From a virus, in the IMG/VR virus record IMGVR_UViG_3300027721_000003, positions 1 to 36,236 of that record: a DNA stretch of 36,236 bases; one strand, given 5' to 3'. The position numbers and the translations under genes are program-made. The notes beneath the pieces were generated by a model. It had not been told where the DNA came from. It ran no database searches and worked only from the letters and a program-made list of their open reading frames with translations. Shown piece by piece: positions 6,103 through 15,041 of this stretch. Within the stretch, counting starts at the first letter, position 1. Each line of letters starts with the position of its first letter.

Positions 6103-6264
6103 ATGAAGCTCTGGATAATGCGGAAAATTTGGAAATTGAAAATGAAATACGCCTATCGCTGGATACATCAAATGGGGCTACAGGTTGTCCAAATTGAGCA
6201 TCTAGGCGGGACTAATTACATCGTTACCAAGAACGGCCAATACTTGAAAATCAGCAAGAAATGA
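6103..6264 (+). CDS. Small basic hypothetical protein (53 aa)
   Basis: MKLWIMRKIWKLKMKYAYRW at the start, very basic and aromatic, then a beta hairpin-like end (GGTNYIVTKNGQYLKISKK). The ribosome site is GAGGTGG. The stop overlaps the next ATG. No family recognised. Confidence 0.58.
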   Translation: MKLWIMRKIWKLKMKYAYRWIHQMGLQVVQIEHLGGTNYIVTKNGQYLKISKK

Positions 6265-6443
6265 CCTACAAATGCCCACTCGGAAAGCACCAGCAAACGC
6301 CGATGGACGTTGACGCTATCAAGGCAGAGGGGTGGCGCAACGATGGGATATTGGTGGTCAATGTGGATAGCCTGAAACTCAACTGGATTGAGCGTCAATT
6401 TATCCAGAATATTGGTGACAAGCTGTACGGGAAGCGGAAATGA
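6261..6443 (+). CDS. Small hypothetical protein (60 aa)
   Basis: Starts MTYKCPLGKHQQTPMDVDAI. It sits in a run of ATGA-coupled genes (overlaps of 4 bases on both sides). No family recognised. Confidence 0.6.
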   Translation: MTYKCPLGKHQQTPMDVDAIKAEGWRNDGILVVNVDSLKLNWIERQFIQNIGDKLYGKRK

Positions 6444-6661
6444 TAACCCAACAAGAATGTGCAGACGCATGGCGGCGGCGGTGGGCTGATCCGGTTATCG
6501 AGCGCCCGAGCTGTTACAACCGGCTGGAATTTGATTGGAGTGGGCGAAACGGGTGCTCTGCCTGGTTCCCTGGTGGAAACGCTCACGTAACCGCAAGGAT
6601 GATCGACAAGGGCGGCAAGGTGTTTGAGTGGTATCGGTGCAATGGGTGCGAAAGGCGATGA
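6440..6661 (+). CDS. Small hypothetical protein with C-terminal CxxC (73 aa)
   Basis: MITQQECADAWRRRWADPVI, a basic Trp-rich start, then ending VFEWYRCNGCERR. ATGA coupling on both sides. Possible zinc or nucleic-acid binding; no family named. Confidence 0.6.
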   Translation: MITQQECADAWRRRWADPVIERPSCYNRLEFDWSGRNGCSAWFPGGNAHVTARMIDKGGKVFEWYRCNGCERR

Positions 6662-6837
6662 TGAGCGAAGAAACATTTTACTGCTATTGCTGCAAACAGC
6701 GCAGGCCGTTGGTTACACGATTAAAAGTTTACAATAAACGCGGCGAGTTTGTGCGGTTCAGATGCTTGATTTGCAAACAACGATCAGACCAACAGGAAAA
6801 ACTCAATAAGGGGATAGTATGCCAGATCAACGGGTAG
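6658..6837 (+). CDS. Small zinc-binding-like protein (59 aa)
   Basis: FYCYCCKQRRPLV and FRCLICKQRS give two CxxC pairs, a one-zinc ribbon. The ATG at 6658 overlaps the previous stop; an ATG at 6661 is equally possible. The end overlaps the next gene by 19 bases. Confidence 0.62.
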   Translation: MMSEETFYCYCCKQRRPLVTRLKVYNKRGEFVRFRCLICKQRSDQQEKLNKGIVCQING

Positions 6838-7154
6838 TAAGCTTTTTACTTGATTGGGCTGAATGGATGGGTGGTTATAATCCGGCCATAGGATTTAACA
6901 AACGAGTTCCGTTGATAGCCACGGGCGGCGGCTCCCCGACATTTGAAGAGCTTTTAAGCCATGTAGACGGTCATATAATGAAAACCATAGATGCAAGTGT
7001 AAGCAGCCTAGAGCCGTTGCCAAGAGCGGCCATATATCGCCATTATGATGTATGTGCCGTTTGGCGTTTTCCACGGAACAATTTTCAGGAGGTGCTAGAG
7101 GATGCGCACCAACAGATTGAAATAATTCTTAGAAGAAAGTCGGTATTGACATAA
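6819..7154 (+). CDS. Q-like late antitermination protein (probable)
   Basis: 111 aa. Residues about 65-105 (LPRAAIYRHYDVCAVWRFPRNNFQEVLEDAHQQIEI) resemble the helical core of phage antitermination Q families, which typically have an IYxRY ... WRFPR pattern. It is the last gene of the early block, directly before a consensus promoter and strong terminators at 7146-7350, exactly where a Q protein would act. The promoter's -35 box lies over its last codons. The assignment rests mainly on motif and position. Confidence 0.6.
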   Translation: MPDQRVVSFLLDWAEWMGGYNPAIGFNKRVPLIATGGGSPTFEELLSHVDGHIMKTIDASVSSLEPLPRAAIYRHYDVCAVWRFPRNNFQEVLEDAHQQIEIILRRKSVLT

Positions 7155-7175
7155 TCATTCGGTTCGATCTATAAT
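7146..7175 (+). promoter_or_regulatory. Late promoter (PR'-like)
   Basis: TTGACA (7146-7151), an 18-bp spacer and TATAAT (7170-7175): both boxes match consensus. The start is expected near 7182, upstream of the terminators at 7210-7350 and the lysis gene, the arrangement of lambda pR'-tR'. Confidence 0.75.
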
Positions 7176-7209
7176 TCCCCTGACGCGGCTTTTTGCGCCC
7201 TAAAGAAAC

Positions 7210-7239
7210 GCCACACTGGAAACGGTAGTGGCTTTTTTT
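7210..7239 (+). terminator. Intrinsic terminator 1 after the late promoter
   Basis: GCCAC (7210-7214) pairs with GTGGC (7228-7232), followed by seven T. It would stop the late transcript about 55 nt after its start unless antiterminated. Confidence 0.6.
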
Positions 7240-7296
7240 ACGCCCATCAGCGCCGGTCTGCGCTTTAGCTGCCATTCAGCAAGACCACCAAACCCC

Positions 7297-7347
7297 GCAG
7301 GCGTATTTGGCACAACGCCTGCTTTCCCGTCCTAGTGGCGGTTTTTT
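7297..7347 (+). terminator. Second terminator-like hairpin and T-run
   Basis: GCAGGCGT (7297-7304) pairs perfectly with ACGCCTGC (7315-7322), followed by TTT; a further GTGGCGG plus seven T lies at 7336-7348. Nothing else is seen in the 7155-7407 gap. Confidence 0.5.
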
Positions 7348-7407
7348 TATGCCTACTGTGCGGTTTCCGGTGGGGTGATTAATTCCTGTCGAAAGGGGCG
7401 TTATCCG

Positions 7408-7860
7408 GTGCAATTGAGTGAACATTTTTCTCTTGCCGAGTTTACCGTGACCAACACAGGCAAGCCCAATCAACCGACTAACGACTACCTTCCCAACCTT
7501 TTAGCCATTGCCGAGACAATGGAAGAGGTACGGGAGGCGTTAGGCTACCCCATCAGGATCAGCAGCGGATACCGTAGCGAGTTGGTGAACAAGCTGGTTA
7601 AAGGGTCGCCAACATCAGCGCACCTCAAAGGTTTGGCGTGTGATTTCGTGTGCCCTGGATTCGGCACTCCAAAACAGGTGGCTTTAGCAATAATTGATGC
7701 GGGTATCGCTAAAGACGTGGATCAGTTGATACTCGAGTACAAAACAACCAAATCAAACGGCGGCGACTGGGTGCATATCGGACTGGCTGAAGTTAATCGC
7801 GGCCACGTGCTCACCAAGTCGCCAGGCAAAGGCTATCTACCAGGAATACTCAACCCATGA
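7408..7860 (+). CDS. M15-type D,D-peptidase endolysin
   Basis: 150 aa beginning MQLSEHFSLAEF, the usual start of phage M15_3 endolysins. Zn ligands are visible: H72 and D79 in SAHLKGLACDF and H123 in WVHIGL, with SSGYRS at 53-58. It cleaves peptide bonds in the peptidoglycan stem or cross-link. The GTG at 7408 is chosen because AAAGGGG lies 9 nt upstream and this N-terminus matches the family; an upstream GTG at 7375 has no ribosome site. First gene of the late operon; its end overlaps the holin gene. Confidence 0.9.
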   Translation: MQLSEHFSLAEFTVTNTGKPNQPTNDYLPNLLAIAETMEEVREALGYPIRISSGYRSELVNKLVKGSPTSAHLKGLACDFVCPGFGTPKQVALAIIDAGIAKDVDQLILEYKTTKSNGGDWVHIGLAEVNRGHVLTKSPGKGYLPGILNP

Positions 7861-8408
7861 ACTTCACCGACATCATAAAAACGGCATTACCGTGGATTGG
7901 AGCAGCCGCAACTGGCAATGTTGCAGGACTTGTAACACTAGCGGCAAACGCGGTATCAGGCGCACTCGGCCAAGAAGTAAAAGCTGACGCACAAAGCATA
8001 GCCGCAGCGGTATCCGGTGCGACACCAGAACAGATGATTGCATTGAAGCAAGCAGATAATGACTTTGCGATAAAGATGCGCCAGCTTGGGATACAAGAGG
8101 CGACCGACCTTGCCAAGATCGAGGTTGATAACGTAAACAGCGCTCGCAGCCGCGATGACGGTATAACTAAGGCCGGACGGCATAATTATCGCGCTGACTC
8201 AATGTACGTGCTGGCGATAGTGGTAATCTGCTGGCTGGTTTATATCGTATGGGTAGATGCGGACATCAGCGAGTATGTAAAAGGCATCTTTACGCTGGTT
8301 TTAGGGCGGTTCCTGGGCTACCTTGATAACATCTATAATTTTGAGTTTGGCACAACGAGATCCAGCCAAGCAAAAGACACAACAATCAATAACCTATCGA
8401 AGGCGTGA
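7857..8408 (+). CDS. Holin (GTA-type three-TM holin family)
   Basis: 183 aa: a weakly hydrophobic Ala/Gly-rich N-terminal segment (about 10-35), a helical middle, then two membrane segments (YVLAIVVICWLVYIVWV and IFTLVLGRFLGYLDNI) and a polar tail beginning NFEFGTTRSSQAKD, which is characteristic of GTA_holin_3TM proteins. It would permeabilise the inner membrane for the M15 endolysin. ATGA overlap with the endolysin. Confidence 0.75.
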   Translation: MNFTDIIKTALPWIGAAATGNVAGLVTLAANAVSGALGQEVKADAQSIAAAVSGATPEQMIALKQADNDFAIKMRQLGIQEATDLAKIEVDNVNSARSRDDGITKAGRHNYRADSMYVLAIVVICWLVYIVWVDADISEYVKGIFTLVLGRFLGYLDNIYNFEFGTTRSSQAKDTTINNLSKA

Positions 8409-8719
8409 CAACAATGGCCGAGAGTGACGTCATGGAATATAGACTTAGCGCGCTAGAATCAAGCGTTGGCGAGATTAGATCAGCGGTAAAATCAATTGAC
8501 GCTTCATTACAGATATTGTCGAGACTGGAACAACGCCACGCAGAGACACGGGACGGGCTAGAACGTGCGTTTAGCGAACTGGCAGACCATGAGACACGGG
8601 TTAGAGTAATCGAGGCAGAACAACCCACAACGAAGCTAATTAAGGGATGGGTAATCGGCGGAATAGTAGGCGGTTTATCCATGATGGGCATTGCGCTGGT
8701 TAAGCTGGTGGTGGGGTGA
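8405..8719 (+). CDS. Coiled-coil, C-terminally anchored membrane protein (XhlA-like lysis accessory)
   Basis: A GTG start overlaps the holin stop (GTGA); an ATG at 8414 is an alternative. The first 70 residues form a likely coiled coil (LSALESSVGEIRSAVKSIDA ...), and residues 81-103 a glycine-rich transmembrane helix (WVIGGIVGGLSMMGIALVKLVVG). This plan resembles XhlA-type haemolysin/holin partners. Position in the lysis cassette supports it. Confidence 0.6.
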   Translation: MTTMAESDVMEYRLSALESSVGEIRSAVKSIDASLQILSRLEQRHAETRDGLERAFSELADHETRVRVIEAEQPTTKLIKGWVIGGIVGGLSMMGIALVKLVVG

Positions 8720-8756
8720 TTTAACAGTTTACGCGAACACAAAACGCGGAGGTGAT

Positions 8757-8951
8757 ATGGTTATTAGCGATATAGATCGGGTTAGAGAAGAGCCATTTAT
8801 TATTAGAGCAACGTATCTACTTCGCCGCGAATATAGTCGCACTCATTCAGGAGAAGAAACGAAATTATTCGCAGATCATTTTGAGAATGACGATATATAC
8901 CTATTGTTGACTGATCTTGATGCGTTTTCAACCAAGCAAGGCTGGATGTAA
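8757..8951 (+). CDS. Hypothetical 64-aa protein before the small terminase
   Basis: MVISDIDRVREEPFIIRATY ... GWM, with a full GGAGGTGAT ribosome site. The stop overlaps the TerS start (TAATG). Acidic, no family recognised. Confidence 0.65.
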   Translation: MVISDIDRVREEPFIIRATYLLRREYSRTHSGEETKLFADHFENDDIYLLLTDLDAFSTKQGWM

Positions 8952-9352
8952 TGGGCAGACCGCTCACACAGAAACAAGAAAACTTCTGCTTGAGCTATGT
9001 AGCACAGGGCAATGCTAGCGAGGCTTACAGGCGGTCCTACAATGTAGGCAAAATGCCTGATGAAAGCATACGGGTAAAGGCGCACGAGGTTTTACATAAC
9101 GTTAATGTAGCGTTACGCATAGACAAACTCAAGGCCGCAGCAGTCAAACGCAATGCCATTACTGTAGACGATCTGATTGCAGAGCTTGAGGAAGCAAGGC
9201 AGGCCGCGTTACAGGCTGAGACTGTACAGGCCAGCGCAGCAACAGGGGCAACGATGGGTAAAGCCAAGCTACTAGGCATGGATAAGCAAGTGTTGGAACA
9301 TACCGGCAACGTAACAATACTCCAACTACTGCCAGCCGATGCCAAGCTGTGA
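8951..9352 (+). CDS. Terminase small subunit (Terminase_2 type)
   Basis: 133 aa beginning MGRPLTQKQENFCLSYVAQGNASEAYRRSY, the helix-turn-helix DNA-recognition start of Terminase_2 small subunits, followed by VNVALRIDKL and a C-terminal helix. It recognises the packaging start site and recruits TerL. The end overlaps TerL by 4 bases (GTGA). Confidence 0.88.
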   Translation: MGRPLTQKQENFCLSYVAQGNASEAYRRSYNVGKMPDESIRVKAHEVLHNVNVALRIDKLKAAAVKRNAITVDDLIAELEEARQAALQAETVQASAATGATMGKAKLLGMDKQVLEHTGNVTILQLLPADAKL

Positions 9353-10689
9353 AGCTCACCAGCAAGCAAGAGGAAGCCAATTTACTACTTGGCGGTGAAG
9401 CTACTCATGTCATGCTCTTCGGGGGCAGTCGTAGCGGTAAGACTTTCCTGCTAGTCCGTGCTGTATGCGTTAGAGCGTTGAAAGCGCCGAAGAGCCGCCA
9501 CGCAATAGTGCGGTTCAGGTTCAACGCGGTTAAAGCGTCTATCGTGATGGATACCTTCCCCAAGGTCATGTCGCTGTGCTTCCCTGGCGCTAAGTACGTG
9601 CTGAACAAGTCGGATTGGTACGTGACTTTTGATAATGGCTCAGAGATATTCTTCGCCGGCCTTGATGACAAAGAGCGCACAGAAAAGATTCTAGGCATGG
9701 AGTTCGCCACGATCTACGCGAACGAGTGCAGCCAAATTCCATACGGGTCAGTCGAAACGGCTATCACTCGACTGGCGCAGAAAGCCGAACAGCAAGCCAT
9801 TGGAACCATACCCGCGCAGCCATTGAAGCCGCGTGTTTATTACGACTGCAATCCACCGAGTAAGGCGCATTGGTCATACCGGATATTCAAGGAAAAGCGC
9901 AATCCTGACACCAAAGAGCCGTTAACGAACCGAGACAATTACGTCACCATGCAGATAAACCCTAAGGACAACACCGAAAACCTTGCGGACGGCTACATGG
10001 ATACGCTCAAGGCCATGAGCGCCAGAGCTAGAAAGCGGTTTCTTGATGGCGAGTTTGCAGACGCAACGCCTAACCAGCTATTTCCAGAAGAGAACATAGA
10101 CAGATGGCGCGTTACTGACGGCGTATTGCCGGACATGGTGCGCATCATCGTAGCCGTAGACCCTTCTGGCGCTGACGACGAGAACAACGCAGACAATGAC
10201 GCTATAGGCATTGTGGTGGCTGGATTGGGTACAGACGGCAACGCATATCTGATAGAAGACTTAACCGTTAAAGCTGGCCCTGCAACATGGGGCAAGGTAG
10301 CAACTGATGCCTATGACCGACATTCTGCCGATGCGATAGTGGGAGAGACGAACTACGGCGGGGCAATGGTTGGCTTTGTCATCAAAGCATCCAGGCCGCG
10401 CACCAATTACAAGACCGTCACAGCAAGCCGAGGCAAGGCAGTACGCGCAGAACCATTCTCAGCACTGTACGAGCAAGGCAAGGTTAGGCACGTTGGCTAT
10501 TTCAACGACTTGGAAGACGAGCTAACCGCGTTCTCCACATATGGCTACACAGGCGAGAACAGCCCAAACCGCGCAGACGCGGCGATATGGGCATTGGCTG
10601 AACTGTTCCCGGGCATTGTTAAAGACCAATCCAAACCAAAACCACAACCGCAGAAGAAAATCGGCGGCGGTGGTTCATGGATGCGATAA
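9349..10689 (+). CDS. Terminase large subunit
   Basis: 446 aa packaging motor. The ATPase domain has Walker A GGSRSGKT (25-32) and Walker B TIYANE (121-126) with the catalytic Glu. The nuclease (RNase H fold) domain has IIVAVDPSG with D271 and a later Asp in NRADAAIWALAELF. The GTG start overlaps TerS. The length and N-terminus (LTSKQEEANLLLGG) fit P22-like headful terminases. Confidence 0.92.
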   Translation: MKLTSKQEEANLLLGGEATHVMLFGGSRSGKTFLLVRAVCVRALKAPKSRHAIVRFRFNAVKASIVMDTFPKVMSLCFPGAKYVLNKSDWYVTFDNGSEIFFAGLDDKERTEKILGMEFATIYANECSQIPYGSVETAITRLAQKAEQQAIGTIPAQPLKPRVYYDCNPPSKAHWSYRIFKEKRNPDTKEPLTNRDNYVTMQINPKDNTENLADGYMDTLKAMSARARKRFLDGEFADATPNQLFPEENIDRWRVTDGVLPDMVRIIVAVDPSGADDENNADNDAIGIVVAGLGTDGNAYLIEDLTVKAGPATWGKVATDAYDRHSADAIVGETNYGGAMVGFVIKASRPRTNYKTVTASRGKAVRAEPFSALYEQGKVRHVGYFNDLEDELTAFSTYGYTGENSPNRADAAIWALAELFPGIVKDQSKPKPQPQKKIGGGGSWMR

Positions 10690-10728
10690 GTAAAATTTAT
10701 ATGTTTTACGGTTTAGTCACAAAATTAA

Positions 10729-10743
10729 CGGGCTTATAACCCG
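10729..10743 (+). other. Small hairpin between TerL and portal
   Basis: CGGG and CCCG arms around TTATAA-containing loop. It lies in the 83-bp A+T-rich gap before the portal gene; no T-run follows. Confidence 0.35.
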
Positions 10744-10772
10744 ATGATACGAATATTACATAAGGCGAATTT

Positions 10773-12923
10773 ATGACCAATGAAGCGAAAGAAGAAAAGG
10801 CCGAAGCAGAACTCGACCCGCTTCATGAGGCTCGAGAGCGTTACACCCGATGGAATGACGCATGGCGCGAAGACCGCAAGCGGTATATCGAGGATGTGAA
10901 GTTTGCCTCTGGCGACCATTGGCCGGAAACCATCAGAGACGAGCGCGAGGCAGACGGCAGACCGGTACTTGTATTCGACAAGCTCGGCCAGTATATCCGC
11001 CAGGTCGTAAACGATTCGCGTCAAGCTCGCCCGTCGATCAAGATTCGCCCTGTAGACTCTCAGGCTGATATCGAGACTGCCGACATATTGCAAGGACTGT
11101 GCCGCCACATTGAAGAACGCAGCAACGCCGACACAGCCTATGATACGGCGCTGGAATGTGCGGTAAAAGGTGGCTTCGGATTCTTTCGTGTGATGACCGA
11201 GTACGCGCATGACTCCACATTTGAGCAGGAACTGGCTATCAAGCGTATCCGTAACCCACTGACAGTCACATATGACCCTAGCTGTTTGGAACCGGATGGA
11301 GCAGATTCCCGTGGTGCATACATCGTTGAGGACATGGACAAGGAAGAGTATGAGTCCACCTACGGCGAAGAGTGCCCTATTCAATGGGATAGCGATAGCA
11401 CAGGAAAATATAGCGATTGGATCGGCGCTGAGAAAGTCCGTATTGCCGAGTATTACTACATCGAAACCACAGACCAGAATTTAACCCTGTTCGTTGACGG
11501 CACAACCGCAACCGACGAAGAAATCGCACAGGCCACGGAAGCCGGTATTGAGATTCCTGAGATTAAAGAGACGCGCAACATCCCGGTTAAAAAGGTGATG
11601 TGGTGCAAGATGAACGGCAAGGACTATGTTGAAAAGCCGCGTGAATGGGGCGGCAAATACATCCCTGTCATTCCAGTCTGGGGCAATGAAGAGGACATTG
11701 ACGGCGAAGTAATACACACGGGCATGGTTCATGCTGCTAAAGACCCGTCCAGGCTCTACGACTATTCACGTTCAGCCTTTGCCGAGCGTGTAGCCCTCAC
11801 CCCCAAAGCGCCGTATGTAGCCGCCTTTGGCGCTGTTGAGGACTTCCCAGAGTGGGAGGACGCGAACAACAAGAATTATTCAGTATTGCGCTACAACAAT
11901 GTAGATGATGCTGGTAATCAGATACCGGCTCCACAACGTCAACAGGCGTTCGACGTACCCGCGGGTTTTGCACAGGACATGCAAATCAGTGAGCACGACA
12001 TCCAATCGGCTCTCGGCATGTATGCGGCCAGTGTCGGCCAGCCAAGTAATGAAAAGTCTGGCAAAGCCATCATGGCGCGGGAACGCTCTGGCGACATGGC
12101 GACCTTCCACTATCACGACAATTTAGCAAGGGCTATTCGGCAATGTGGGCGGATTCTTGTAGGCAAAGCGCCGATGGTTTACGACACAGCAAGGACTGTG
12201 CGGATATTGGGATTGGATGGTACGGCTGACATGGTTCAGCTCAATCCAAACATTCAAAAAGCCTCGCTCAAGGTTGGCGGCAAGACAATCCACAATCTGA
12301 ACATCGGGAAATACGATGTCACCGTATCAACAGGGCCAAGCTACACGACCCGCAGACAGGAAGCCGCTGAATCCATGATGCAGATGGTACAAGGCAATCC
12401 AGCCATGATGCAGATTATGGGCGACTTGATGGTGAAGAACATGGACTGGCCGGGCGCTGATGAAATGGCGGCACGTCTCAAGCTGTTACTACCTCCACAA
12501 ATCCAGCAAGCCGAACAGAAAGACACCGAACAGTCACCCGAAGTCCAGCAAGTTATCGGACAGGCGCAGCAAGCTATTCAACAGCGTGACCAACAGTTGC
12601 AACAGGCACAACAGATGATGCAGCAGATGCAAGCCAAGTTGCAAGAGTTGATGCAAGGGCAGCAAGCGCAGGACGTTGAAAAGCAGATTATCAAAGCGTC
12701 TGATGAACTTGATACGGTACGTGCCGGCATTGAAAAAGCATCTATGCAGTTGGATTTCGACAAGAAGGCATTGGCCTATGAGAAGAAAATAGCCCTGCTC
12801 GAGCTTGGCAAAAAAGCGGATGAAATGAACTTGGCCGCTAATGATATGAACAATGCGGCATCTGAAATGATGGACGCAGCAGAAGGAATGGTCAACGGTG
12901 CGCCACAAGCGCCGGATATGTAA
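10773..12923 (+). CDS. P22-type portal protein
   Basis: 716 aa, close to P22 gp1 (725 aa). The N-terminus has the family pattern RYTRWNDAWREDRKRYIEDVKFASGDHWP, and the core has VLVFDKLGQYIRQVVNDSRQARPSIKIRPVD. The C-terminus (about 580-710) is a Gln-rich coiled coil like the P22 portal barrel. It forms the dodecameric DNA channel at the head vertex and docks TerL. Confidence 0.92.
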   Translation: MTNEAKEEKAEAELDPLHEARERYTRWNDAWREDRKRYIEDVKFASGDHWPETIRDEREADGRPVLVFDKLGQYIRQVVNDSRQARPSIKIRPVDSQADIETADILQGLCRHIEERSNADTAYDTALECAVKGGFGFFRVMTEYAHDSTFEQELAIKRIRNPLTVTYDPSCLEPDGADSRGAYIVEDMDKEEYESTYGEECPIQWDSDSTGKYSDWIGAEKVRIAEYYYIETTDQNLTLFVDGTTATDEEIAQATEAGIEIPEIKETRNIPVKKVMWCKMNGKDYVEKPREWGGKYIPVIPVWGNEEDIDGEVIHTGMVHAAKDPSRLYDYSRSAFAERVALTPKAPYVAAFGAVEDFPEWEDANNKNYSVLRYNNVDDAGNQIPAPQRQQAFDVPAGFAQDMQISEHDIQSALGMYAASVGQPSNEKSGKAIMARERSGDMATFHYHDNLARAIRQCGRILVGKAPMVYDTARTVRILGLDGTADMVQLNPNIQKASLKVGGKTIHNLNIGKYDVTVSTGPSYTTRRQEAAESMMQMVQGNPAMMQIMGDLMVKNMDWPGADEMAARLKLLLPPQIQQAEQKDTEQSPEVQQVIGQAQQAIQQRDQQLQQAQQMMQQMQAKLQELMQGQQAQDVEKQIIKASDELDTVRAGIEKASMQLDFDKKALAYEKKIALLELGKKADEMNLAANDMNNAASEMMDAAEGMVNGAPQAPDM

Positions 12924-12935
12924 GGAGTAGCAAAA

Positions 12936-13736
12936 ATGTCTGACAACACCGAAGCGGTGGACGTGGTTGAAGAAGTCGAAGAAGTTGTAGAAAAAACCCC
13001 AGAGGCAAAACCGGAAGTCGTTGAAGAAGTCGCCCAAGCACCAAAAGAAGAAGAGACAGAAGCGCAACGCAAGATTAACCGCGCTGTACGGCTCCAATTC
13101 AAAGCCGAGGCACAGGCTGAACAGTTGCGCGAGCGGCTTGAACGTATCGAACAGCGGCAACAGGAACAGGTCAGGACGGCAGTCGTTGAACAAACGGAAG
13201 CCGAACCAAAATTAGAGGACTTTCCGGACTACGAAAACTTCCTTAAAGCATCCGCAAAGTACGAAGCCAGGCAGGAATTCAGGCACGAACTAGCGCAACA
13301 CAGTCAACGCATTAATCAGCAACAAGCGCAGGCGGCGCAGCGTCAGACCGTCGAAAGTTGGAACCAGAAAGTAAGCAGTGTTACGGCTGAAATGCCGGAT
13401 TTCGATGAAGTGGTTGGTTCTTCTACTGTTCCCATGCCGGATCACGTTAAAGCCGTGGTTATGCAAAGCGAAGAAGGGCCGAAACTGGCCTATTACCTCG
13501 CCACTCATCCAGACGAAGCAGTCAAGATAGCCAGTCAGCATCCGCTGGCCGCTATCCGCTCACTCATGCGTATTGAGGACGAGATTACAGCCGCCCCGGT
13601 GGTGAAGAAAGCAACCGACGCAGCCGCACCGATTACACCGGTCGGCACAAAAGCGAAGTCTGAGAAAGCGCCAGAGGATATGACCTTCGACGAGTTCACC
13701 AGATACCGCAAAAAGATCATCTCTCAACGTAGATAA
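12936..13736 (+). CDS. Scaffolding protein
   Basis: 266 aa, highly charged: an acidic Val/Glu N-terminus, long helical middle (EAQAEQLRERLERIEQRQQE) and a basic C-terminal helix (DEFTRYRKKIISQRR) like the coat-binding end of P22 gp8. Located between portal and coat. Ribosome site AAGGAG. Confidence 0.87.
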   Translation: MSDNTEAVDVVEEVEEVVEKTPEAKPEVVEEVAQAPKEEETEAQRKINRAVRLQFKAEAQAEQLRERLERIEQRQQEQVRTAVVEQTEAEPKLEDFPDYENFLKASAKYEARQEFRHELAQHSQRINQQQAQAAQRQTVESWNQKVSSVTAEMPDFDEVVGSSTVPMPDHVKAVVMQSEEGPKLAYYLATHPDEAVKIASQHPLAAIRSLMRIEDEITAAPVVKKATDAAAPITPVGTKAKSEKAPEDMTFDEFTRYRKKIISQRR

Positions 13737-13746
13737 AGGATAAATC

Positions 13747-14991
13747 ATGAGTAATGTATTTAAGGTAGTAGACCGCGTGAAGAAGGAAGCTCTTCGGATC
13801 GCACACGAGAAGCTGTCGTTTATTGGCACGGTTGACCGCCAGTACGATGCTTCATTCAAATACGATGGCAACAAAGGGCCAAACGGTCAGACTCTGCGCA
13901 TTCGTGAACCTAACCAGTACACCCGCCGTCAAGGTTCCCGCGTCATGGACGTGCAAGATCAGAACGAGTCCAGCCAAACCATTACCGTTGCAACTCAGGA
14001 CGGTGTGGACATGCGCTTTAACTCTGCCGAACTGATCGCCTCCGTGAACAGTGACGCTGCTTTCGACAACCTAAGCAAGAACTACATTGAACCGGCTGTC
14101 GCTGTGATGTGTTCCGGCATCGAGGCTGACTTTCTGGCCTATTGCACCAAGCGCGTTTATAACGTGGCTGGTACGGCTGGCATTGGTATCACCACGCTGT
14201 CTGTTCCCGGTCTTGCTCGTGCCAAGTTGAATCAAGGTCTGGCTCCGAAGGATAACCGTAGCATCCAAATGGACTCTGTAACCATGTCCGGCATGGCGAC
14301 CGTACTGGCTACATACCAGAACCCGCAGGCTGACACCAGCAAGTTGTTCCGTGAAGGTCTGCTGGCACGTACCGCAATGGCTGACTACTACGAGAACGAG
14401 CGTATCTGGTCATTGACTAACGGCTCTGACGTGACCGGCACTCTGGCTGCTGCTGCTGCTGTGACCGATGGCGGCACTAATATCACTCTGGCTTCGATGG
14501 CCGCAGCGCCTGCAACTGGCTCTGTATTCACGATCCCCGGCGTGTATTCGTGCCATCCTGAAACTAAAGCGAGTCTGGGCGTGTTGCAGCAGTTTGTGGT
14601 TATCACGGGCAGCACTACGACAAACACCGTATCGCCTGCAACCATCCTGACCGGGCCAAAGCAGAATATCTGCTCGGCTGCGGGTGCGGCTCTGGCGGCC
14701 ACGTACTTTAACGACACGGGATTGGTTCCTGTGTTCGTGGGCGATGCTTCAACCACTTACGCACAATCGCTGATGTACCAGAAAGAAGCGTTCCAGTTCG
14801 TGACCGCTGAACTGCCGATTCTGGATGATGCTCACAAATGCCAGACCATCACCTCTGACGGCTTGAGCTTGCGTCTGTGGATGGGTAGCGACATTCGTAA
14901 CGATGAACTGCTCTTGCGTCTGGATATGCTCTACGGCATGGCTGCATTACGGCCAGCTTGGGCTTCCCGCATGATCGGTTCAGCAAGCTAA
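13747..14991 (+). CDS. Major coat protein (P22 gp5-like)
   Basis: 414 aa (P22 coat 430). The N-terminus DRVKKEALRIAHEKLSFIGTVDRQYDASF and GQTLRIREPNQYTRRQGSRV match P22-type coats, with an Ala/Gly/Thr-rich insertion-domain region (about 235-320). Codons are cleaner and more G+C-rich than in flanking genes, as expected for a highly expressed gene. A stable hairpin follows at 14997-15016. Confidence 0.9.
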   Translation: MSNVFKVVDRVKKEALRIAHEKLSFIGTVDRQYDASFKYDGNKGPNGQTLRIREPNQYTRRQGSRVMDVQDQNESSQTITVATQDGVDMRFNSAELIASVNSDAAFDNLSKNYIEPAVAVMCSGIEADFLAYCTKRVYNVAGTAGIGITTLSVPGLARAKLNQGLAPKDNRSIQMDSVTMSGMATVLATYQNPQADTSKLFREGLLARTAMADYYENERIWSLTNGSDVTGTLAAAAAVTDGGTNITLASMAAAPATGSVFTIPGVYSCHPETKASLGVLQQFVVITGSTTTNTVSPATILTGPKQNICSAAGAALAATYFNDTGLVPVFVGDASTTYAQSLMYQKEAFQFVTAELPILDDAHKCQTITSDGLSLRLWMGSDIRNDELLLRLDMLYGMAALRPAWASRMIGSAS

Positions 14992-14996
14992 TCAAC

Positions 14997-15016
14997 GGGG
15001 CGGGTAACACCGTCCC
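14997..15016 (+). terminator. Stem-loop after the coat gene
   Basis: GGGGCGG pairs with CCGTCCC (one G-U) across a 6-base loop, 6 nt after the coat stop. There is no T-run, so it is more likely an mRNA-stabilising or attenuating hairpin than a full terminator. Confidence 0.5.
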
Positions 15017-15041
15017 AAACTCACTTTAGAAAGGAAATAAC

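Noticed and set aside
12534-13193. Long minus-strand ORFs opposite portal and scaffold
   Set aside because: Phe/Leu/Cys-rich translations typical of the antisense of Glu/Gln/Lys-rich coding DNA; no ribosome sites.
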